DNA from: [Leptolyngbya] sp. PCC 7376
Lineage (GTDB): Bacteria > Cyanobacteriota > Cyanobacteriia > Cyanobacteriales > MRBY01
DNA: 64,000 bases
NCBI RefSeq assembly: GCF_000316605.1
Contig: NC_019683.1
Location: 4,138,036-4,202,035 of the forward strand
Direction of reading: 5' to 3'
Positions 19,325 through 29,600 of the stretch are shown here, piece after piece. The notes beneath the pieces are model-generated. The model was not told where the DNA came from. It saw only the letters and a program-made list of their open reading frames with translations, and ran no database searches. Each line of letters opens with the position of its first letter. The stretch's first letter is position 1. Both the position numbers and the translations under genes were made by a program.

Positions 19325-19654
19325 TAGAGAATCTAGATAATGAGCGTATTCCTCCAGTAAAACCTTAATGATCAGTTTATTATTAGAATTACTGAAAAGA
19401 TCCTGCGACAAATAAATAGTCCGTGTTTCTTTACCATATGCCCCTAGAGCATTGCTAATGGTTGAAGTATTAATAATTTGTATTTCTGGGAGAAGAATCT
19501 GAGCAGTTCTCCACTCTTCTCTCAATGACTCTAGTAACAAAAAGTCTAGACCCTTTCCGAAAACAAGCTGCATTTGAGCTTGAAAATCTAGGGAGAGAGA
19601 GAATTCCTGAAGAATATGAACAAATTCCGGGAAATCTTTAAGCTCTAAAGTCAT
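19325..19654 (-). pseudogene. Zincin-like domain N-terminal fragment, cut by IS1-like element
   Basis: About 110 codons from ATG 19654 (MTLELKDFPEF) to the IS end. It contains LLPEIQIINTSTISNALGAY, TIYLSQDLF and LLEEYAHYLD. This pattern is familiar from large cyanobacterial secreted proteins, in which a zincin-like module precedes repeat domains; here EEYAH stands in for HExxH, so catalysis is doubtful. Everything after DSL is IS-derived. A decayed relative lies at 20242-20480 on the other strand. Confidence 0.55.
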
Positions 19655-20241
19655 TAATCAACCCTTTCAAATAACAACAAGCAAATATTGGACTACTACG
19701 TAAGTAAACAAGCTTGGTGTCATTTTAGAACCATATTTGGGAAGCACGAAGATATTAATCAAAAAAATAAGTGAAAACTATATTTCACTCATCATGACTT
19801 ATTAATAAAATCGAAAGAATGATATCTCCTGTAAATTTTGATACTGAATATTAGCTTTCCTTGTAATGCCTTAACGCGATTAGACTCTTATTCCTAGATA
19901 TCAATGGAGATCATTCCGGAATTAAATCAAAACAGACAGATACGAATTCGCTGCTTATTCAGGACAGGAAATGTCAAGGCTAGTGAGATCTTGGAAAATG
20001 CAGCCATACTCTTTAACGATCAACCTAAATATTGACAACGTCTGTCCGATAGACAGACTTCAAAACTTGGATCTTCAAGCTCTAGAGAAGTCTTCTCCAA
20101 AAGTTGGCTTGATGTTTTTTTGCAAGAAGATTAAGAAATGTGAATTAACGTGACTTGGTTTTTAAGCGCAGTAATCATCATCGATACACTTAAGTAAAAT
20201 TACGCAGTATATATAGGGCTCATTTTTTGGGAGATTTGACT
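19655..20241. other. Gene-poor AT-rich spacer
   Basis: No convincing gene. A 60-codon frame at 19971-20153 lacks a Shine-Dalgarno and resembles nothing known. The region separates two remnants of the same domain that point away from each other, and may contain the old promoter of the lost gene at 20242. Confidence 0.3.
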
Positions 20242-20480
20242 ATGACTCTTGAGCGATAACGTTTCCCACAACTTATTCAGCTTCGAACAGAATTCGCTCT
20301 CTCGCCTGATTTTCAGATTCAAATGAAGGCGATTTTTAGTGAAGATATCGATATCAAAAGGCTGCAAGCAGATTGGCTGGCAGGAAATATTGTTTTTCCC
20401 AAGGTTATGACTACTGGCTTTGCAAGCATTTGAAATGGGCTCGAGGCTTATGGCACGCAAACAAAAAAATCTATTGATCC
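20242..20480 (+). pseudogene. Decayed zincin-like domain upstream of giant gene 2
   Basis: The plus strand reads MTLER, a stop, then RFPQLIQLRTEFALSPDFQ, IQMKAIFS, LQADWLAGNIVFPKV, a stop and NGLEAYGTQTK. This aligns along its length with the minus-strand fragment at 19325-19654 (MTLELKDFPEF, DFQAQMQLVF, NALGAYGKET). At least two in-frame stops show decay. Since such modules sit at the N-terminus of large repeat proteins, this may be the lost first module of the gene starting at 20615. Confidence 0.5.
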
Positions 20481-20614
20481 CAGACGCAAGTGCTGTTAAT
20501 CAACAACATGTACCATAAAACAGGTTTTGCGTTATCTTGCCCTTTCCAACCCTTCTCTACAGAAAAATCAGCAATTCTTTGACTCAATTTATCCCCTAAT
20601 AGTAGGTCCCTAGC

Positions 20615-23600
20615 ATGCAAGATATTGCTGGTAATACGCTTAATACAGCTTTAGATATTCATATCCTAAGTTCTATTCCACAAGTTTTTGAAGATGAGGT
20701 AGGAGGCGAAGATCCCAGAGATTACTATCGTTTCGAGCTATCTGAAAATAGTGCTGTCACCCTTTTAGTGAGCGATCTAAGTCAGGATGTAACGCTTTTT
20801 CTTCGGAATAGTGACGGTAGTAGAGAAATCAGTCGTTCTGCCAATGCGGGTACGGTTAACGAGCAGATTGAATTAAACCTCAAACCAGATAGTTACTTTT
20901 TTTATGTGAGCCGTACAGGAAGTGGAGAAGCTACGCCTTACCGGTTAACAGCCCAGGCAACTTCTCTCGGCCCAACACCAATAGATAACGCTGGTGAAAT
21001 TTTAGACAAGGCAAAAGATTTAGGTGTTCTAAATAGTGATGAAATTTCTATTAATGATTACATCGGTAATTTCGCAGGTCTTGTCAGAGACGCAATTGAT
21101 TACTACAGGTTTGAACTAATTGAAAATAGCGAAGTTACTCTCACTCTAGGTGGATTAAGTGAAAACGTTTCATTCTCTTTGCTTAATGCCGATATCAGTG
21201 AAGAACTAACTCGTGCATTTAATCCAGATATCGAAGATAAAAATATTACTCGCAATCTTAAAGCAGGCATCTACTACCTACGCGTGAATCATAGCGGAGT
21301 TGGTACGCCTTATCAGTTAGAGGCTTCAGCAATATCTCTAGGGCCAACCCCAGTTGATACAGCGGGTGAAAACTTAGCAAAAGCCAGATCCTTAGGCGTT
21401 CTTAGTGAAACTAGCATCACTGTTGATGAGTATGTAGGAAATTTCAATAGCTTGACGCCCGACTCCAACGATCATTACACGTTTAAGCTGGCAGAAAATA
21501 GTACCGTTACGCTGAAGGTTAGCGGACTCACTGAAAATGCTTCACTGTTTTTGTACAACGGCGATCGCACTCAAGAACTCAACCGTTCAGTTAATGCTGA
21601 AAGTGCTGATGAACTGATCATTCGCAATCTAGCAGCAGGCCGCTATACGATTGTTGTTGACAGGAATAATAATGTTGGAACCCCTTACCAACTGGAAGCT
21701 TCTGCCGTCTCCCTAGGGCCAATGCCCCTTGATACAGCAGGTGAGACACTTTCAAGAGCTAGAAATTTGGGTGCTCTCAGCGAAAATGTCACTACCGTTA
21801 ATGAGTTCGTAGGTGATTTTAATAGCCTCAACTCTGATCCTGATGATTATTTTACTTTTGAGCTAACTGAGAACAGTACCGTTGACCTTAAGCTAAGCGG
21901 ACTCGGTGAAACGGCTTCGTTACTTCTCTACAATGTTGATCAATCTCAGCTACTGACTAATTCCTCAAATCCGGGGACTGATGATGAGCTAATTGTACGA
22001 AATCTCGCACCGGGCACTTATACGCTGAGAGTGAATAAAGGAACCAGTGCGGGGACGACTTATAAGTTAGAAGCTTCTGCCATTTCACTTGGCCCAACAC
22101 CTACAGATGGTGCTGGCGAATCACTTGATAAAGCTCGCGATATAGGTGTGCTGAGCGAAGATGTCATTTCTATTGAAGACTTTTTGGGAGGATTCAATGG
22201 AATTACTTTTGATGTATTTGACGATTATCGATTCGAGCTGACTGAAAACAGCGCAGTAAGTCTCAGGGCAAAAGGACTCGATGGACGATCTTTTTTCTCT
22301 TTGAGAAATGCAGATGGAAGTAGAACTATTGAGCAGTCCAATCCTCCTGTTGGCACTGATGGCATTATTGAACGTAATTTGAAGGCTGGCACTTATTATC
22401 TTCGTCTCTTTAACAATACTTCCAATAATCCTAATGGCATTACATACACTTTAGAAGCATCGGCGACTTCTTTAGGGCCTATCCCCACGGATGAAGCAGG
22501 CGAGCAATTAGATCAAGCCAAGAATCTGAGGGTGCTGGACAGCAACAGTGTTGTTGTCAATGATTTTATTGGTGATTTCAATGGCCTTAGTCGCGACTCT
22601 ATGGACTATTATCGGTTTGAGCTGACCGAAAGCAGCCAAGTAAACGTTAAGCTCAGTGGGCTTAGTGAATCGGCGGATATCCTAGTTGTTAATCGGAACT
22701 CTACGAAAACGCTTGCAGACTCAAGATCAGATCAGTCAGGAACTGACGATAAAGTTCTCACATTAGACCTATTACCTGAGGTTTATCACATCTATATCAG
22801 TCGGAATGCCAGTACTGGTGGGACGACTTATCAGTTAGAAACGTCTGCTAGTCCAGTAGAAATAACTGAACCTGGACCATTTGATGGAGCAACTGATATT
22901 GGTCAGTTAGGTGACTCTATAGTTACATTCAGTGATGCTATTGACCGTAACAACTTTGTTGATTACTACCGATTTGAATTAGCGGAGAACAGCGAAGTCG
23001 ATATAACGCTTAGCGGTCTAGAAGCAAGTGCTGTGTTCTCTCTCTACAATCAAGATGGTGGTCAGGCAATAGCAAGTTCAGAAGAATCGGTTGACCGGAA
23101 TATTAACCGTAACCTGAGATCAGGAACTTACTATATCGAAATTCGTAGTGGTTTCTTTGGTGGCGCCACAAGCTATCAATTAGAGGCGATCGCCACTTCC
23201 CTTGGCCCAATCCCCATTGATGCGGCTGGCAACACGTTCGATAAAGCCAAAGACTTAGGCACTCTCACAGAAACCAGCATCATTTCAGAGGATTTCATTG
23301 GTTACTTTAACGGTATCAGCCAAGACTTCAACGACAATTACCAGTTCAACCTAGCTGAAAATAGTACAGTCAACTTTACATTAAGCGAGCTAAGCGAAAA
23401 TGCTTCGCTTGAGCTTTATAACGTTGATGGTAGTCAGTTATTACGCCAATCCAATAATGCAGGGAATGCAGACGAAGTCATTAGCCGCAACCTAAGAGCC
23501 GGCAATTATTTTCTCAAGGTCAGCAGTAATACGACTGGCACTACCTATCGATTGGAGTTATCGGCGATATCACTAGGGCCTCTCCCTGTTGATGGGGCGG

Positions 23601-26600
23601 GAGAAACGTTTGAGAAAGCTACTGACTTAGGTGTACTGAGTTCAGTAGGTTTAACGATTGAGGACTATATCGGGAATTTTGAGACGCTTAGTCTTGATGC
23701 CGATGATTATTATCGGTTTGAACTTATTGAAAATAGTGCAGTTAATCTAACCCTGAGTGGGCTTAGCAGTGCAGCTTCTCTCTATCTACATAACGCAGAT
23801 GGCAGTACTGTCTTAAGGCAATCAAACAATCCAGGTAGCGATGACGAAGAAATTAACCGGAACCTAAAGGCTGGCAGCTACTATGTACGTGTTACAGGTA
23901 ATGAAACGGCTTATCGGCTAGAGGCATCAGTCATCTCTTTAGGAGCAACTCCGCAGGATTTGGCAGGTGAGGAAATAGCGACCGCTAGAGACTTAGGTGT
24001 TCTCAGTGAAGCAGAAGCTTCCATTTCAGACTACATTGGCAATTTTAATACCCTTTTCAACGATTCTTTAGACTATTATCGGTTTGAGATTTCTGAAAAT
24101 AGTGATGTCACACTAACGCTTGAGGGACTCAGTGAAAATGCCTCCCTTGATCTTTACAACGCTGATGGTAGCCGAGTACTGGCTGAGTCAAGAAATGCAG
24201 GTAGTGCAGATGAAGTTATTACCCGAAACCTGACAGCAGGAGCCTATTATTTACGAGTCTCGGGTGTGGGTACACCTTATGAACTCAAAGCATCTGCCAC
24301 ATCTCTCGGCCCTATTCCTACAGACAGTGCGGATAATACTTTTGATAAAGCCAAAGATTTAGGCATTGTTGGTGCAGAGGCTGTGACGCTCAATGACTTC
24401 ATTGGCGACTTCAGTGGCCTCAGCTTAGACGACCAAGATTATTACAAGTTTGAGTTGGCTGAAAACAGTGCCTTGAACCTAAAGCTAAATGGGCTGAATG
24501 AAAATGCTACTCTCTATCTGTTCAATGGAGATAATAGCCAACAGCTGGCTATCTCGAATAGCGGAGACAATGGAGATCGAGTTATTGAGCGTAACTTAAG
24601 AGCTGGAATTTATTCCATTAGAGTTGTTAGCGGGAGTATTGGTACGCCCTATCAGTTAGAGGTTTCTGCGGCATCTTTAGGTCCTATTCCTGTTGATGGT
24701 GCAGGTGAAACCTTCGATAAGCCCAGAGAATTGGGTGTGTTAGGCGAAGAGGCAATCATCATTGATGACTATGCCGGAAGTTTTAACGGCTTGAGTTTTG
24801 ATACTGGTGACTACTACAGGTTTCAACTTTCAGAAAACAGCAGTATCGAAATTGATCTAACGAATCTAGTTGAGCAAGCAGGTGTAAGACTCTACAACAG
24901 CGATGGAAGCCGAGTAATTGAATCAGCAATTGCAACAGCTGATAGCAATGGCAAAATTACTCAGAATTTGAGAGCAGGAAGTTACTTCCTCAATGTTGCG
25001 AGAAATAGTGAGACAGGCACACCCTATCAAATTGAGGTTAAGGCAAGCTCCTTGGGAGTTTATCAAGACAACGCTGGCAATACCTTAGCCGCAGCCAAAG
25101 ACATTGGAGTTCTAGAGGATTCACGAACCTTTGAAGACTTCATTGGTAACTTTTTCGATCTCATTCAAGACGGTATCGATCTTTACAAGTTTGAATTTAA
25201 GGAAACCAGCACCCTCAGTTTGGCTTTAAACAAATTCACTGCTGAGACAAATACCTCTATCCAATTGCTAGATGAGCAAGGTAACTTCATTGAAAGCACA
25301 AATGGTAATACATTAAATGCGGCTCTGGGTGCAGGCATTTACTATTTCCAAATCCTACCCGGTTTTTTCGAAGGCACCCGCTATGCCATTACTGCTACGG
25401 GCGCACCCATACTAGATTTGGCAGGTAATACGCTCGGGCAGGCCAGAGATATTGGAAATCTTGATGGATCTCGCACCTTTACTGACTACATCGGTGATTT
25501 GGATCGGAATGACTTCTATCAGTTCGAGCTGGAATCTGACAGTAATGTGAATCTAGGCATTTCCCCTGAACTATTGGGAGAATCAGTCTCAATTAGATTG
25601 TTGGATCGCCAAGGCAATTTAGTCGACTCATCTAACGATACTATTGCCACGGATCTAGAGGCAGGCAGCTACTACGCTCAAGTGATTGGTGGCGATACCT
25701 ATTACGATGTTTCATTTTCTGCTATTCCAGAAGCCGCAGGGCCATTCCAAATTGAGGCAGTAACTCCTGTAGAAGGCAGTAACGTAGGCCAGACCACCAT
25801 CACTGTTCAGGGCAGTCAATTCACCTCGGCAGCACAGGTCAGCATTATCGATGCGACGGGCACAGAGTTTGTCGCTGACACAGTAAATATACAGAGTGAA
25901 TCTTCTCTGACGGCAACTTTTAATCTGGTAGGGCTAGCCGAAGGTGCTTATGACGTAAAAGTCGTAGATGAGGCGGGTATAGCCACTGCGAATGATCTGT
26001 TTAATGTCATCACAGGTACGCCCGGTAAGCTAGATGTGTTTATCAGTGCGCCGAGTGCTTTGCGTCCCTGGAGTACAGGAGAAGTTGTTGTCACCTATCG
26101 CAACAGCGGTGACTCTGATATTACTGCGCCACTGCTGACGCTAAATGCGGAAGGGGCAAACTTTGAAGAAGATGGCGAGTATAGCGATGGGACAGTGCAG
26201 TTCCTGGCCATTAATAAAGAGGGCGATGCAGGTGTATTGCCGCCAGGAGCTACGGGTACATACACGGTAAAGTTTCAGCCTAATCCTGGAGTGAATAATA
26301 TTGACTTTACGGTTAATTCGCTGGCTACGGGTGAAACAGTAGATTGGAATGCGATTGAAGAGAGTTCTCGCCCTGAGAATATTCCGGTGGAGACTTGGGA
26401 TGTTATTTTCCAGAACTTTACGGATGAAGTGGGTGATTTGGCGGGTCAGTATGAAAAGGTGCTGGCGGAGAATGCGTCGCGCCTCAGTGAGCTGGGTGAG
26501 TATACCGGAGATGTGTCACGGTTGCTCTCGTTTGAGTTGCAGCAGGGTAATAGTCAGGCAATCTTTGAGCGATTTACAGAAGGCTCTTTTGGTCGGGGTT

Positions 26601-29600
26601 GGAACAATCCTTGGGATGTGACGGCGACGGCGAATGGTGAGGGCGATGTGGTAGTTGCCAATGGCGGCAGCTTACGCTTTTTTGAGCGGCAGGCGAATGG
26701 CAGCTATCGCGGGGATGATGGCGATGCGGCGACGCTGACTCAGGAAGGAGAGACGCTTCAACTACGTGAGGAAGATGGCACGGTTATTGCCTTTTTGGAC
26801 AATGGCAAGCTGGCGGCAATTACCGATACCAATGGGAATGAGGTGGTTGCAGGTTACAGCGGCGATAACCTGACAACGCTCACCTACAGCAATGGTGATG
26901 TGGTGCGCTTTGCCTACAACGCAGCCGGGAAGGTGCGCGAGGTGACTGACCCCTTCGGGCAGAAGACGACGTATACCTACGACGCGGCGAATGAGCGGCT
27001 GCTGAGCGTGACTGACGAGAGCGGCACGGTGAGCTATACCTACGAAACAGAAGGGGCGAAGGCGAACGCGATTAAGTCGATTACCTTCCCGGATGGCACC
27101 CAGACGCTGTATGAGTATGACGACCAGGGCCGGGTGACAAAGGAGAGTCGCAACGGTGGCGAGGAAACGGTGACCTATACCTACGATTCGGCAGGTAAGG
27201 TGACAGTGACCGACGCGGAGGGCAATGCTGCGCAGCTCTTCCAGAATGCGGATGGGCAGGTGAGTCGCACGGTAGATGCGCTGGGGAGAATAACAGAATT
27301 TCGCTATGACGATGCTGGGAACTTGACTCGGATTGTGGCTCCGAATGGCGATGTTTCTACCTTTAACTACGACAGCCGTGGCAATTTGCTTAGCTCTACC
27401 GATCCGCTGGGGCAGCAGGTGTCGTTTACCTACGACAGTGAGTTTAATCAGATTCAAACCGTGCGCGATCAACGCGGGAATAGAATTAACTACAGCTATG
27501 ACGATGCGGGCAATCTGGATGGGATTGTGTATGCGGTTGGCACTAGTGAAACCTATCAGTACAACGCGGATGGAGAAGTCACGACTTCGATTAATCGGCG
27601 TGGGCAGGCAATTAACTACAGCTACGATGAGCGCGGTTTGCTGACGAAGAAAGCGTTTGCTGATGGCACGGAAGCGACTTTTGAATATGATGAGCGCGGC
27701 AATCTGACGAAGGCAGTAGATTCGGATAGTAGCGTCACCTATGCCTACGACAGTGCGAATCGGTTGACGAAAGTGACCTATGGTACTGGACGCTTTCTGG
27801 AGTTTGACTACGATGCGGGCGGTCGCCGGAGCCGCATGGTGGATCAAGATGGCTTTACGACGAACTATCTGTATGACGAGGTGGGTCGGCTGAAGCAGTT
27901 GACCGATGAAGATGATGCGAATGTTATTACCTACAGCTATGACGAGATAGGTCGATTAGCGCGAGAAGATAATGGCAATGGCACATATACAACGTATGGC
28001 TATGACGCGGCGGGGCAGTTGCTGAGCATTGTTAACTATCAGCCGGATGGGGATATTAATTCTCGCTATGACTATACCTATGATGAGCTAGGTCAGCGGA
28101 CAAGCATGACCACACTAGAGGGTAAGACTAACTATGGCTATGATGCGACGGGTCAGCTCACTTCTGTTGAATTGCCCAATGGAAGAGAGATTGTTTATGA
28201 GTATGATGCAGCGGGTAATCGGATTTCTGTGACGGATGATGGTGTGAGAACAAATTACGCCACGAATAATCTGAATCAATATACGACTGTTGGTGATGCT
28301 GTTTATACCTATGACACTGATGGCAATCTGATCTCTAAGGTTGATGGTGATGATACTTGGACGTATTCATACGATATTGAGAATCGGTTAGTTGGAGTGA
28401 CGACGCCTGATGGGACTTGGGCGCATGAGTATGATGCTTTGGGAAATCGAATTGCGAGTATTGAAGGGGGCGATCGCACAGAATATCTGCTAGATCCTAC
28501 GAGTTTAGTAGATGTAGTAGGAGAGTATAGTAGTACTAATTTTATCTCTTACACATACGGCATAGGGTTAGTGAATCAGGTCGGTATTGATGATATCGCC
28601 AAATACTATGACTCAGATGCGATTGGGTCTATCGTTGGATTGAGCGATTCAACTGGAGGATATGTCAACAAATATAGTTATCTACCGTTTGGGAGGACAC
28701 TCAGTACAACAGAAGCTATTGCTAACTCTTTTGAATACGTAGGTCAATTTGGAGTGATGCATGAAAGCAATAGCATCAGCTTCATGAGAGCACGATTTTA
28801 CAGTTTTGATGATGGGCGATTTATCAATCTTGACCCGGTTGGAATAAATGGCGGGGTCAATCTATATGCGTATACTAGCAACAATCCAATTCTATTTACG
28901 GATCCCCTAGGATTGCGGGCTTGTATCTCTTCAGACCAGAGACTTGTGATGCAATCGACTGGTGCGGGTCTCACTGCCGTAGCAGGTGCTGCAATTGGTG
29001 CTGGTATTGGTGGTTTAGTTGGTGCTGGTATTGGTTTTGCTATAAATCCTGCTCTGAGTCCGATTGGTGGGGGACTTGGAATAGGAATAGGTGGAATAAT
29101 AGGTGGTGGTGTTGGTTCTGGTGTTGGTTCCGCAGTATTTGAGAAGATTGGACAAGCTGTTGATACCTACAATCAAGGCTGTGATGACCACGATCCAACA
29201 CCTCCAGAAAACTCTAATCCAACAACCCCATCAGATTTGTCAGATCCCGGCACACCTTTTGGCCCTAACAACCCCAACACACCTTTTGGCCCTAACAACC
29301 CCAACACACCTTTTGGCCCTAACAACCCCAACACACCTTTTGGCCCTAACAACCCCAACACACCTTTTGGCCCTAACAACCCCAACACACCTCCTGGGTC
29401 TGATAATTTTAATCCCAATAATCCTAATAGCCCTTTCAATCCCAATAATCCTAATAGCCCTTTCAATCCCAATAATCCTAATAGCCCTTTCAATCCCAAT
29501 AATCCTAATAGCCCTTTCAATCCGAGTGGTGAATCTAGTACTTCAGTTCGCCGATCCTCTGATCCCAACGATATCCTCGGCCCCGCTGGATTCGGCCCCC

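Noticed and set aside
19971-20153. 60-aa plus-strand ORF
   Set aside because: No ribosome-binding site, no family resemblance, lies in decayed spacer.
20200-20460. 86-aa minus-strand ORF
   Set aside because: Antisense to the decayed zincin-like relic that aligns on the plus strand.
26762-27847. 361-codon minus-strand ORF inside the RHS barrel
   Set aside because: Antisense shadow of the GC-rich YD repeats; its residues mirror the codon bias and show no domain.
29257-29518. CRISPR-like array of short regular repeats
   Set aside because: Units are adjacent with no spacers, are 27 bases (nine codons), and are read through in the frame of the giant RHS gene.
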